This document shows positions 21,573-33,367 of a DNA stretch of 64,000 bases, piece after piece. Where the stretch lies: positions 117,699,033 through 117,763,032 of the forward strand of contig NC_089495.1 in assembly GCF_036850765.1 (NCBI RefSeq). The letters run 5' to 3'. Position numbers and translations under genes: made by a program. A model generated the notes under the pieces. The model saw nothing but the letters and a program-made list of their open reading frames with translations. It was not told the origin of the DNA and did no database searches. Numbering within the stretch: the first letter of the stretch is position 1; each line of letters begins with the position of its first letter. Origin of the DNA: Saccopteryx bilineata. Lineage: Eukaryota > Chordata > Mammalia > Chiroptera > Emballonuridae.

Positions 21573-24500
21573 GACCAAATCTAAGAGAGGCTATAGTGGT
21601 AATGGAAAAGCAGGGGCAAATACAGAATCTGTCAAGAAAAGAAAAACTAAAATGTGCCATTTTTACCTTAGGAGACTATTCCAACCGTTCAGGGGAGAGA
21701 TGACAAGAGTCCAATAGTAAGAATATAAAGAAGTGTTTTGTTTTGGGACTTTTTTACTTTTTTTTTGCATCTTTCAAATTTTTCTATAGTGTGCACTATA
21801 GGAAAAAATGCATCATCCCTCCAGCCAAAAAAAAAAGTAACATTTTTAAACCTGGACTAAGGCCTTGAAAGCTATAATAATGGTAGTAGAGAGGAGAGAA
21901 CAAATTGATAAACTGTCAAGCAGAATCAACAGAATTTGGTGACAGCTTGGATTTGCGGGAGAGATTGAAAGAGAAGTCAAAGGTGACGTTAAGTTAGATG
22001 GTGACACCAATTAGCAAGGTTTGGAACATGAGAAGAGGAATAAATTCTGGACAATGGAAAAGGATGAGTTTGCACTTATACATGTTAAGTTTGAAAGATG
22101 AAGAGTAGAATATCCATTTAATAAATTCCAGGTGGTCGGTGTGCAGAATAAAGGTCTGACATGGATAATGGGAATCGACAATATCATAGTAGATGATCCA
22201 AAGGTCGGAAAGAGTTTAAAGATGAGGCAAGAAAAGAGGGAAACAGGAAGTCACCATTGGACACCACAGTGACCATTGCTGCAGGCAAAATCTACCAATA
22301 AACACCTAAGGGGACAAACATGAAAGGAAATACAAGATATTTTCATGGCTTCAAAGTTTCTCTCCAAAGTATTTATTAATTACAAAGGGGGAAATAGAAA
22401 CTTCATAGTGAAGATGACTGGCAGACACCACCTTAACCAACTGATCATGCTCAATCATACCAGTAATGAGACACAACAGCGCAGAACGGACACACCGAGC
22501 AGGACACGCAGCACATCTGCGGAATTCTGGCTACAAATGCATACCTTCACCTGGGTCATCAGGTAAACCCAAACTGGGTGACATTCTACACAGTAACTGA
22601 CCAGTACTCTTCAAAAAGGTCAAGTCACTAAAGACAAGGAGAGGCTGAACAACTGTCATCCTGGAGGAAATGAAGCAGACATAACACCTATGTGTACTTT
22701 GTGATTCTGGAGCAAAATAAAAGGGGGCATTAGTGGAAAAAATCGATGAAAACCAAATAAAGCCTGTAATTTAGTTACTAGAATTGTTCCAAAGTTAATT
22801 TTTACTTTTAATAATTGAACCATGGTTATGTAAGATATTCCATTTGGGAGGTTAGGTGAAGGACATGTGGGAACTTACTATCTTGGTGATACTTCTATGA
22901 ATCCAAATTAATTCCAAAATAAAAATTAAAAATGAGGAACATAGCCTGGAAAAAAATCATTTAATCCCTACCTCCCAAATTGGACGAATATGACTTCCAC
23001 TAGAATAGTTCTTTAAATGAAAACATAAAAACAGTAAGAAAAATGGGAGAAACGGCTTTATAGTCTCTGAGTCCAGAGGGCCCAAGAGACATGAAAAATC
23101 AAGGCATAAATAAAATAATTGATACATTTGATTATATAAAATTTTATAAATCTGCATGACAAAAAACACGATAAGAAAACTGACTAGATAAAGGACCTCG
23201 CTTCACAACATTTACATACTTACAGTAGAGTATAAATAGTGTAAAAACTGAGGAAATAGAAGCAATATTAGGAAAATGTGGCCAAGTCTCCAATCACTTG
23301 CGGAAATAGGCCTACAATTCAGTTTTTCTTACTGAGGATCATGGTTTTGAAGACATACAAGTCCATTTTGAAAGCAAACAACCATGAATAGTAATCCACG
23401 GTTTACTCTTAAGTGTGCATATGTGTGTAGATACATACATGCACAGACACGCATCTAATCATACATGTGCAGCCACATACACACACTTATTCATATGTGC
23501 ATACCTCAGGTTGAGCACCAACATGTGAAACTAAATTTAGGCACAGTGTATAATAATAAAATAGTACAAGTGACCATGAGATGGTTATAACAAAGAACCT
23601 CACATATGTGGCTGTAATCAGAATTTTCAGTCCAAGATAGTGAGAAAGTACTTCAAAAAATTACAAGTTAAATACATTTGTCACTGCACCCATTAAACAG
23701 ATTTAATTTAAGACTCAAATGTTATCATTCTGGAAGGGCAAATGAAAAAGTAACAACATTCCTTCCAGTTTATACAGCACTAGTATGTAAAGTGAGAGAG
23801 GAACCTAAGATGAGTCTGAAGCGAAGGTGTGCACTTTAATGGACTAGGCAGAATATAATTGGCAAAGAGGCAAATATAAATGAATTCCCAGCTATTTCAA
23901 CACTAAGGGCAGCTGCATACTGTCAGTGTTATATATTTTAAAAAATCTGTTTAGACTGAATTTTTTTTAAAAATGAAGCTAGTATATGAACTTACACACT
24001 GCACTGTACTGAAACTACTATTCATTCAATCAGAAAAAAAGTATTTTTTTCACAAAACTCACTTATTTAACATCAGAATATTCAATCTGCAGTTACTTTC
24101 TATTTATTGGAAAGGAAAGTATTTGGAGGCAAAGGAAAATATTAAAGTGTTTCTGGGAGTAGAATCTGTCATTCCTGGAATTAAGTAAAGGTGCAAAACA
24201 TTTATTTTCAAGAAGAAGCTAATACAATAAAATTTCCCTTAAAAGCCACTAAGCCTCCCTCAGTCAGTGTCCCATCAGTGGCAGTTACAAGCTCAAGCTC
24301 CAGCACCAGCTTTCCTGGGGTGAAACCCTACCTCTATCATTTCTTGCCATGTGACTTTGAGCAGTCTCATTGTAGTATCACGCGGATAACAGCACCTTCT
24401 AGAAGAATCACTGTGAGAATCAAATGTGTCCACGTACACAAGACACATGCTCAGTAATGGTGAGCTACCTACCGTTATCATCCTGGGTCAGGACAGCTGT

Positions 24501-25824
24501 CTCTCAGAGCAGGCATTCTTTGGTGTTAAAAAAAATTAACAAAGGATCGTGGGAAGTATGCCATAACTTTGTTGGTCCCTGAATGCAAAGTATTGTCATT
24601 TCCTATCTCTCATACCCTCTCCTTGATGGATGGGAATCATGAAAATATCTCCGGCCACTTCTCAGTGAGATCAATCCTGGGGGCAGTGGGGGGAGGGGCT
24701 CTGACTGAAGTGTCCTCTCGCCGTAGAGGCTGCACACGTGGATCCAGAGAGAGTAAGGAGTCAGGCTCTCTCCGCATGTGCTTCGAGGTCTCGGCATACT
24801 TTCTCTATACTACCATCATCCCTGACGGGAACAGTCTGGTGACCAGCCATGCACCTGCCTTTGCATTTGATCTTGCTCCAAATCCCTCCGAATACCCTAC
24901 CAAGTTTTTTTCTTTATCCTTGCATTTTCCAAGGTCATGAAAAGGACAGGGCACAAAGCTGATGCAGAAACAGTTCGTGTTGTGTCTTCCCCTTTAATGT
25001 ACTGGAAGTTCCAACATCTGAATAGAAAGAAAAAGGCCAAGTCTACAGGCATCTTGGCAGGGTGACAAGTCATCAAGAAGAGATGTGAATTCCTACAAAA
25101 CAAACACACCAAAGCCAGGCTCCTCCACACCGTCTCAAGCCCAGTCATACTGTGACTGCTCTGGCAGGCCTGCCAAGGGATAAAGGGAAGACAAATGGGG
25201 GGAAAAGACAGAAGACCTCAGCATTGAATCACACACAAACTCTGCCTCCAAGAAAGGACAAGAAGGAAAAAAAAGAAAGAAAGGACAAGAAGGCTTGCTT
25301 GTGTGTGGTCAGAGCAGAGCAATCCAAAACTTCACGGGGGGGGGGGGGGGTAGCCTGAAAGAGATGCTTCCTGTTACCTGCACAAGAGAAAGAGGTCATT
25401 ACATGCATGGGGTTCCTTCAGGACCCAATTAACACAACAAGGACAAGGACTGAGCCAATATTTCTGGAGTAAAGATAAACTCAGGGTGAAATCAAGCAAC
25501 TTCGAATCTCCAAACTCCCTTTGTGCTATGTATTACTTCATCAGGATCTTGAGACCTCATCTCTGAAAACCTGCTCTCCAAAGAGGATCAGCTGTCTTCT
25601 CTTACGCCTTAGCCTGCATTGACTCCCAGTTATTTCTCTCCAAGTCATTTTCCTTTGCTTATGATTTCTAAGGTGGGCTTTATGCCCTGCTTCAGTAGTG
25701 TTGGTACTGAGGCCAGACTAGCTCAAAGTCAGAAACGTGGACACAAACAGTGCTACTTCCACACGAGACATCTAGAACAGATCATTACTGTTAACTTAAA
25801 CTGGACTTAAAAAAATAAACCTCC
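21573..25824 (+). other. DCLK1 intron 2, unique sequence with ancient repeats
   Basis: No exon was seen. A MIR-like segment lies at about 24330-24480 (CATGTGACTTTGAGCAG, then ACACATGCTCAGTAATGG). A run of 15 G lies at 25336-25350, and a purine-rich AAGGACAAG/AAAAAGAAAG stretch at 25255-25295. Confidence 0.5.
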
Positions 25825-26176
25825 GGCCCTGGCCGGTTGGCTCAGTGGTAGAGCGTCGGCCTGGCGTGCAGAAGTCCCGGGTTCGATTCCTGGCCAGGGC
25901 ACACAGGAGAAGCATCATCTGCTTCTCTACCCCTCCCCCTCTCCTTCCTCTGTCTCTCTCTTCCCCTCCTGCAGCTGAGGCTCCATTGGAGCAAAGATGG
26001 CCCGGGCGCTGGGGATGGCTCCTTGGCCTCTGCCCCAGGCGCTAGAGTGGCATCGCCCCCTGGTGGGCAGAGCGTCACCCCCTGGTGGGCATGCCAGGTG
26101 GAACCCGGTCGGGCGCATGCAGGAGTCTGTCTGACTGTCTCTCCCTGTTTTCAACTTCAGAAAAAAAATAAAATAA
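25825..26176 (+). mobile_element. Long tRNA-derived bat SINE, internally shortened
   Basis: Duplication AAAAAATAAACCTCC (left copy ending 25824, right copy ending 26191). It lacks the segment between CTAGAGTGG and CATCGCCCC present in other copies. It keeps both half-repeats, giving two CTCF-like cores at 26054-26066 and 26076-26088. Confidence 0.9.
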
Positions 26177-26810
26177 AAAAAATAAACCTCCAATACCATA
26201 GAAATATAACAGTTCTTTAAAACTTAAAAGGAAGCATCATATTGAAAAGAATCGCCCGAAAACAAATACCTAATTATTTTGGTCCAGCATCACCACAAAC
26301 TACTATGTAATCACAGACACGTTACTTGAAATTTTCTGGACCTCCATCTCCCACAATAAAATTAATGGGTTTGATACCCATCTACAGTTCCTTTCAACCC
26401 TGAAGTTTTATGACCTGTTCATTATTTTCAGTGCAAGTACTTTCAGACATCATGAGAGCAAAAGCTCAATTTTCATCTAGAAATGAATATGAACTACATA
26501 ATTAAAGATATAATTAATTTTATAATTAATGTAGCATGGGTTTGAGGGGAAATAAGTATAGAGTATGCTGTAGAATTAAGACATGCATTCCCTCAGTTCA
26601 TGACTATTACCTAGTTGACCTAATTCCATTCCATTATTTATTTGTTTTTCTTCTTACCCTACAGGCAAATATAGCCACATGAACTACCCAATGCCTAAGG
26701 CAGAATGGAATGCTGCCTCTTAAAGATCTAGTGTGAGCTGGCTAGAACAGTGTGGAAACGTGAGGCCCGGCCTCCAAGGTCCCCCGGGGGAGTTGTATCA
26801 TAGAGCTCAC

Positions 26811-27186
26811 CTTCCACCAGTTGGTCCAGGCTGGAGATCTTCTTGAGCCCATCAATGGTATAGATTGTTCTCACTCCCTGGGGCAAATTCACGTTATCCG
26901 ACAGAGTTCGGGTCAAGTCAGCCAGCAGGGCCTCGAAAGATCTGAACCGGTCGGGAGAGATGGCATACACAATCCCTTTGAAGTATCGGTCTCCATTACG
27001 GTAGAAACGAACTTTCTTGGCCTTCTTCTCGGAGCTGAGCGTCTGCAGTGTGCGGGTTCGGTAGAAGCTGCAGTGGGCGCTGTGCGTGGGGCTGGGCAGC
27101 CCGTTCACCCGCGACCCTCTGCTGTACCTCTGGGCCTTATCCCGCTCGTCAAAGTGCTCCAGCTCCATGTCTCTGCCGAAGGACAT
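26811..27186 (-). CDS. DCLK1: DCLK1 first coding exon (doublecortin-like kinase 1), partial
   Basis: It encodes residues 1-125 plus one base of codon 126, starting [20 protein letters not shown]. The serine/arginine-rich leader includes [20 protein letters not shown]. The first doublecortin domain starts near residue 57 ([20 protein letters not shown]) and runs past the exon end ([19 protein letters not shown]). This domain binds and stabilises microtubules; the rest of the protein (second doublecortin domain, kinase) lies to the left, outside the window. The [10 protein letters not shown] start and [13 protein letters not shown] distinguish it from its paralogue DCX. No stop or frameshift occurs. 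The frame continues past the donor into intron for about 27 codons; that extension is not coding. Confidence 0.97.
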
Positions 27187-27207
27187 GATGGAAAGTTGAA
27201 CTTAAAC
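26811..27207 (-). other. DCLK1: DCLK1 exon 2 with splice sites
   Basis: The donor is GGTGGAAG/GTGAGC with exon end at 26811. The acceptor is TTTCCCTCTTTAG/GTTTAAG with exon start at 27207, preceded by a good pyrimidine tract (27210-27236). The 397-nt exon has 21 nt of 5'UTR before the ATG, so translation starts in exon 2 and exon 1 is non-coding. The phase-1 exon end suits joining to a following GGGAGTCC-type exon, as known for the gene. Confidence 0.93.
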
Positions 27208-28267
27208 CTAAAGAGGGAAAGCAACAGAAAACAGACACACAGTTGTGTTATTTTAAGAGCACGATTTCAGAGATTCAGCTTGTGAGCAGCTGGGTGGAGA
27301 CTGCTATAATGGATGATATAGTTTTAATATGAGTTATCAAGTTGGGAGAGAAAAGAGACCACAAAGAGAGAAGTGGCAGGCCCCACGGAAACAGCTTATT
27401 CATAAACTTTAATTTTTTTTTATTAGGAACAGGTCCTCTTTACTGACCACCTAACCACACATCAGGCTTTGACAGCTATTATTTCCAGTAGTCACAGTAA
27501 CCCTTTCAGAGTATTAGGATCTCTATTTACAGACTAAAGAAACCGAGACACAGAAAAAAAATCTCTTCTAAATTTCTCTAAGTAAGACAGTCTAGAAATG
27601 AACCAAGAAGTCCGGGCCAGGTTTGCCTGACTCCAAAGCTGACCTCCGCGGGCAGGGCAGTGTGCTAATCCCAGTGGCTGGCAGGAAGCAAGCCTGCACA
27701 TCCCCGTTCAGCTGGAGGCCTGGTGGGCCAGGGGGAAAATAACAGAGCCCCAGAGCCAGATGGAGAGCAAATGGAATCAATCTGTGAATTCTTCCAACTT
27801 AAGGAAGATTTTCCAACATATTCACATATTCAGTAGGAGTTATTTTTTAAAAAGTGAATTCACCAAATCTCATTTACTTACATTCAGCGTTTCAAAGAAA
27901 TTTTATTTTAAAAAGAAGAAGAAAAAGGAGAAGGAGGAGAAGGAAGCGGGGAGGGACCTGGAGAAGAAGAACCCGAAAAACAACAAAAACAAGAAAGGAT
28001 CAAAGGGCTTTGCCTTTCCTTCCACTACTCTCTGTCTGTGGTTTCGGGAATCAAGGCTTGAGGACTGTGATCCAGCCCTGACCTGTTACTAGCTGTGCAA
28101 CCTCAAAAAAGTCTACTTAGTTGACATCTTTAATTTCAATTTCCTTAACCACACATGGGAATGATAACAGTACTTACCTCAGAGTTAATAGTAATCATCA
28201 AATAAGTTCATATACACAAAGCACATAAGATAGTGTCTAGCAAGTGATAAGAATTCATGTTTTTGAC
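27208..28267 (-). other. DCLK1 intron 1, proximal part
   Basis: It holds a MIR-like segment at about 27430-27620 and a purine-rich tract at 27905-27985 (AAGAAGAAGAAAAAGGAG type). A clearer plus-strand MIR lies at about 28055-28260 (TACTAGCTGTGCAACCTC, TTCCTTAACCACACATGG, CAGTACTTACCTCAGAG). No exon was seen. Confidence 0.6.
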
Positions 28268-28604
28268 CAGGGGTAACCTTTTTATACCTACTGCCCACTT
28301 TTGTATCTCTGTTAGTAGTAAAATTTTCTAACCGCCCACCAGTTCCACAGTAATGGTGATTTATAAAGTAGGGAAATAACTTTACTTTATAAAATTTATA
28401 AAGCAGAGTTACAGCAAGTTAAATTATACAATAATTACTTACCAAGTACTTTATGTCGGATTTTCGCTAAGTTTGGCAGAATAAATCTTTATAAAACAAC
28501 TTACTATAGTTAAATCTATCTTTATATTGGTTGCTCCGCTACCATCCACCATGAAAGCTGGAACACCCACTAGTGAGCGGAAGGGCCTAGGTTAACTACC
28601 ACTG
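28268..28604. mobile_element. Non-autonomous hAT transposon (MITE) in DCLK1 intron 1
   Basis: It starts CAGGGGTAACC and ends TTAACTACCACTG, imperfect inverted termini. Flanks TTTTTGAC and TTTTCTAC form an 8-bp duplication with two mismatches. The interior has CTGCCCACTTTTGTATCTC near one end and CACCCACTAGTGAGCGG near the other, plus an AT-rich core with no transposase. I recognise it as a bat-type nhAT. Confidence 0.82.
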
Positions 28605-30915
28605 TTTTCTACTAATAAAGTCTGCTCTTCTGTTCCTTCCTCTGTTAAAGAAAGAACTAATAGGAACAGACTCTCCTCTTCCTGGTAAAGGAAGCTCCTG
28701 GCAAGGGCTCCTGAGTTCCACTCGTGACCTTCTGAAAGGGATGTCTGCATGCCGTGGTCCCCATTTTACTTCCTTTGGAACCTTGTTATCAGCAAGCTGC
28801 CTCTAGGATCTATTCATCCCTGCTAAGGGATTAGTTGATAAAGCTCGTGGAATATCCCCTTTTGTGGAGGGGGGAGGTGTCTGTGCTTTATCAGGTCAAT
28901 CTAGAGAGTGGGAGAACCTCAGAATTCAAAGGAAATGACAAAATTTCAGGAATGTTGAAATAAAATATAAGGGAAATGGAAAACTTAGGGCAACAGCCTA
29001 CAAGTGCTCCCAAAATCCCAACACACAGAGGATATCCCCTTTCCAGAGGTTAGTCCAAACCAACAAAAAGCACCAAGCCTCCATGACCTTTCCAAGACCT
29101 CTGATCTATTCACAGTGGCTAAAATTTCATGCTCAAAAGCACGTGTCGTCCTGAAATGAATGAAGTGGAAAAAGTTCATATTTATTGAATGTCTGTGATG
29201 TGCCTGACACTGTTACTCTGCAATCAACTATTGTGTAATAGGCTAAATATTCTCCTCTAAATCTCATGACAATCCAATGAGGTAGATAATAAATACCGTG
29301 ACTGAGTATAAGTATGGGATACATCCAGGGTCCCAGAGTCATAACTGAGAGAACTGGCATATGAACCCAGATGTAATCTGACTGACTCTGCAGCTGCCCC
29401 ACCCCAGCGATCCCATGTGCTCTGTGTCCTGGAGGCCTAGACCCCCTGTGACTAGACCCTCCTTGCTAGTAAAGTAGGTGCTTTTTAAGCTCTCACTCCT
29501 AACCAGCTCTGTGACCTTGGGTAGGCCGGTTAGCTGCTGAAGACCCCTGCAGAGGAGATAGTGGTCACAGGCCTCTCAGGTCTTCCTTCACCTGCTCATG
29601 AGACTACTGCTGATGACAGTGGAGGGGGGGGGGCAGTGGAGTGGGGGGGGGGCCAGTGGAGTGGGGGAGGGGGCAGTGGAGTGTGAATTAAATCTGGACT
29701 GATTGTTAGTTCACTGTATTATTTTCTTTCAAATATGAAAACCACCTCATGCCTCTTAATTTGAATTTTTCCAGGAATACTTATAGCCTACATAGGTAGG
29801 TATGAACTGGTTGCATTGACTTTGAAGTTAGATAATTTCAAAAACAATTATGAGTTGATTTCCCATCCTTCAGGCAGCTATTAATTGAGTAACAGAACCA
29901 ATATTTTGCCCATGATATCATAACTGCTCTTACTTTTCAAAATTTGTTTTTAAAAGTTCTTTGTCTTTCAAGAAGGGGTTGGGGAGATGACACTTCCAGT
30001 ACTCATGCCAACTCACTAACTCTGAGACTTGCTAAGTCATACCAGTCAGATTGGCTTTGGAAGGTTGTGTTGTCTTTTTAAAGCCAGTGATCATTATTTC
30101 AACCCTAGGGTTTCCTCTCCAATCAATATAAACCCAAAGAAGACACGTAGGACCCTACCAAAGGATGGCACAGTTGTGTCATCAGAGAATGCACACCAGA
30201 GAGGATTGGAAGAATGATCACTGGTTTTAAAATGAAAACAAAATCTTCCAAAGCCAAGCTGGCCTCTATGGTTCTTAGTTTATTTGCATATTTCCTCAAA
30301 CTAGATCACACCTTCAACCAGGGCAAGGGCCTTGCACATCTTCCATGTCCCTTCACTGAGCCTGCCCAAACTAGGCACTGATGTTGGCAACAAAGAAAAC
30401 CACACTCAGAGTGAAATCATTTTCAAGACTACATTTACCACTTAATGAATGTCACAAACCACATTACACATCCTAGCAATCCCAGTATGTACATGAGGCA
30501 TCAAAATAGGTATGTTTTTCCCTTTCCTTGGCTGGTTCAGCTCTCCAGTGGGCCTAGTCATATATTTGAGCCAAGAAGATTCACTGGGCCTCTACAAGCA
30601 CCCACTTTCTACACCGGAAGCTGGCTAAAGCACACAACCACGTGTTCATAGACCGCAGGTGGCTAAGGGACTGCGCCACATGTGTGGTGGTACCAAGAAG
30701 GTAACCACAGGGCTTTAGCCACTGAGATCACAGACACCCGAGGCAGGAAGAAGGGTGGTGTGGCTCTTATCCTAGATTTTCTTATTAACACTGCCAGGCC
30801 AAGAAATCAGCACCCTCCATTGTTCTCTGTGGGACTTCTCACCATTTTGAGGAACCTGTGTTCATCCTCCTCTAGATGAGCTCATGAATTTCTGTTTCCA
30901 AGATCCGTCCTCCCC
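28605..30915 (-). other. DCLK1 intron 1, central part
   Basis: It contains a MIR-like segment at about 29180-29400 (TTATTGAATGTCTGTGATG, ATGACAATCCAATGAGG, AACCCAGATGTAATCTG) and the G-rich repeat listed separately. No exon was recognised. Confidence 0.55.
29620..29682. repeat. G-rich minisatellite, possible G-quadruplex
   Basis: Three units of CAGTGGAGTG are separated by runs of 8-11 G (interrupted once by A). Four or more G-runs lie within 65 bases on the plus strand, which is the DCLK1 template strand in intron 1. Confidence 0.8.

Positions 30916-30989
<74 letters not shown>
30916..30989. repeat. Compound (CA)n(CT)n microsatellite
   Basis: About 18 CA units followed directly by AG and about 18 CT units. 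It lies in DCLK1 intron 1, about 1 kb from the CpG island. Confidence 0.97.
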
Positions 30990-30992
<3 letters not shown>

Positions 30993-31699
30993 TCACTCAC
31001 CAAAACATAATCTGGCATAAATACTATCATATTTAAATTGATGCTAGACCTGGAAGTCCAAGGCATATTTCTGCCAGTGGATTAGAATAAATATGGATGG
31101 ACAGACTAGAATTAGAAGAACACACACACATCTTCAGAGTGCATGCAACACCCTGGACCTAGACGTCACAGGATATGTGTGGATCCTTTATAATATTCCT
31201 ACGTGTAACCTTTCCAAAATCCCGCCTGACCCGCATCCATGTGACATTTCATACTTAAAACGTTGTCCTACTTTCCTTTCCCTTCCAAAGGCTATTGACT
31301 TGAGAGCATTCACAAAACGTATTCAGGGAGCAGCCTGCAGTGTGGCCGAGGAACGCGTGAGCACCATCATCATTCACAAGTGCGGAGGGAGCCGGTTTGA
31401 ATGAAACCTTTCACCTGCTCCATTCCCTGCCAGCATCTATCTCCTTGCCAAACCCAGCAGCGATTCCTAGCAAACCCGGTTTGCAAAAGCAGCCCCTTTT
31501 GTGGGGGCGATGCAGGTTGTGCGTGCGCTCCCACTAGAAGGAAAATGCCATTTCCTCCCTGCGTGCTTTTTGCACTGCAGGCACTAATTTGTACCTTAGC
31601 AGCCTCGCTGTCCCTGAAGGAACTCGAGGCTCTGCAAATGCACTTGAAACAGTCACACTGCAGCCACCCACCACGCACAGATCGCCATATCGGCCAGCG

Positions 31700-32560
31700 C
31701 ACACCACATTCCCGGGCACATGGAAGAGCACACAATGAGGGGCCTGGCGCGGCCCCTCCTAGGCGCACACTTGGTCCCGGTTCCGCGGCGAGTTCTGACA
31801 ATGACCAACACCGCGCCCGGCTCCTCCGCCGCGGCTCTCCTTCTCCATGGACACGCGGAGAGAAGCTGGGGCGGGCGCGGTGGGGCGCTGGCCCGACTCC
31901 CCGTTCTACGCCCGGTAGCACCAGACAAAAGAGGCAGGTGCCAGCCGCCCCGGGGCCACCCGCACACACCGCCCCCGGCCGGGCCGGCGGACTAGCGGGC
32001 CGCACCTTTCGAGGAACGGCGGGCCTAGCGGGACGTCCGCCTGCCGCGACCCCCCGCGCACTGCGTCCGGCCCTACCGCGGCTCCCTTCCCCAGCGACCG
32101 CAAACACGCACCGGTCCGCTCAGAGACGCCGCCGATATCTTTGTGGCCGCGCGCGGGGCCGCCTCCTGCTGCTGTCCTCGCCGGGCTGGGCGCGGCCGGG
32201 GCTGCGGGCTGCGAGGCTCCGGGCGCGGAGCCGGGCTGGGCTGCGGCAGCTGCGGAGGTCGGGCGCCGGGGCTGCGGCCACTAGTGCAGGGTCGAGCCTC
32301 GGCGGGTCCTCATTGAAATGCGGCCCTCACCACAGCTTCGCTCCAGCCTCTCTCTGGAGGTGGGCGGCGGCGGGCGCGCTCCCTTTTCTTGTCGCTCTCT
32401 CACTCACACGCCCTCCCCGCTCCCTCCTCCTCGTCCTCCTCCTCCGCGTGCGCGCCCCGCGCCCCCGCCCTTCTGGGCAGGGCGCACCCACCACGGCTGC
32501 GCCCCGGGTCCTCCCCTCCCCGCACCCACTCCAGGCGCTGCGACCTCAGTGCACGAGCTT
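31700..32560 (-). promoter_or_regulatory. DCLK1: CpG island: DCLK1 promoter and non-coding exon 1
   Basis: CpG-dense, GC-rich DNA in an otherwise AT-rich window, 4.5-5.4 kb upstream of the DCLK1 ATG on the correct strand, which is about the spacing known for this gene. No TATA box is evident on the minus strand. Possible exon 1 donors on the minus strand are GTGCGT (exon end 32112), GTGAGG (exon end 32331) and a GTAGGG near 32080; the choice cannot be made by eye. A transcription start near 32.3-32.45 kb is inference. Confidence 0.85.
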
Positions 32561-33334
32561 GAGCAAACCCGTACACCACCTCCCAATCCCCAGGAGTGGT
32601 TGTCTGGAGATAGGGGCAGATCACATGGTGGACCTGGGGACAGAGAAGAGAGCCTGGTTGGGGACGTGTCTGAGCCAGGCAGTGTGCTCGGTTGAGAGGG
32701 GACGCGTGGCTCATCGGTGAGACCCCGTCCCTTAAGAGCAGCTAGGTAAACAGTTCCTCCCACCACCACATACACTCTGATGTAACACCTTTCCAGGGAT
32801 TATGGAAGCCAGGATACAACCATGGAGCACCTCCTGAGAGAACCAACCAACCTCCCAACTTAAGCAGCACAGTGTCACCCTCACCACCACCCCCAACCCC
32901 TACTGGGGACCGGCAGATGTATGCATAGATCACACCCTTCATCTCCACTTACCGAAAGACATGAGTCACCTTGAAATTCAAGTGACCTCTGCTTGGAGCC
33001 AAATATGTCACAATAGGCATTTGCTAACTAAACCAGTCAGGTTTCACTATGAGACCCCTCGTGGCTGCCAACCCTGGTGGTCAGCGCTGAAAAACCCCAT
33101 GAGCTCACACAGCCTTTGCTCCCTTCTTGACAGAGGGCTGTTCTCAGAGCCCAGGCTGACCACAGCCTCCTCCAGTTTTTGCACAGAAGTCCGAGGAGTG
33201 GAAGTACTTGTCAGACTTCTGTGACCCTTAGCGTGTTTCAGGGTCAGCCTGAATTTTGGTCCAGTTCATCTACTGACTTTGAGTCATGTCCCTTGAGACA
33301 TGTATTTGCCCAGATACACTGTTTTTCAATACAG

Positions 33335-33336
<2 letters not shown>

Positions 33337-33365
<29 letters not shown>
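33337..33365. repeat. (CA)n microsatellite
   Basis: About 14 CA units. Confidence 0.95.

Positions 33366-33367
<2 letters not shown>

Noticed and set aside
26728..26810. Continuation of the DCLK1 frame to a stop at 26728
   Set aside because: The known protein continues differently after LVEG, and a good GTGAGC donor lies exactly there, so this part is intron.
31401..32720. 439-codon plus-strand open frame as a protein gene
   Set aside because: It is proline/arginine/alanine-rich, lacks any domain, lies in the DCLK1 CpG island antisense to the gene and overlaps several other long frames, as expected from GC-rich composition.
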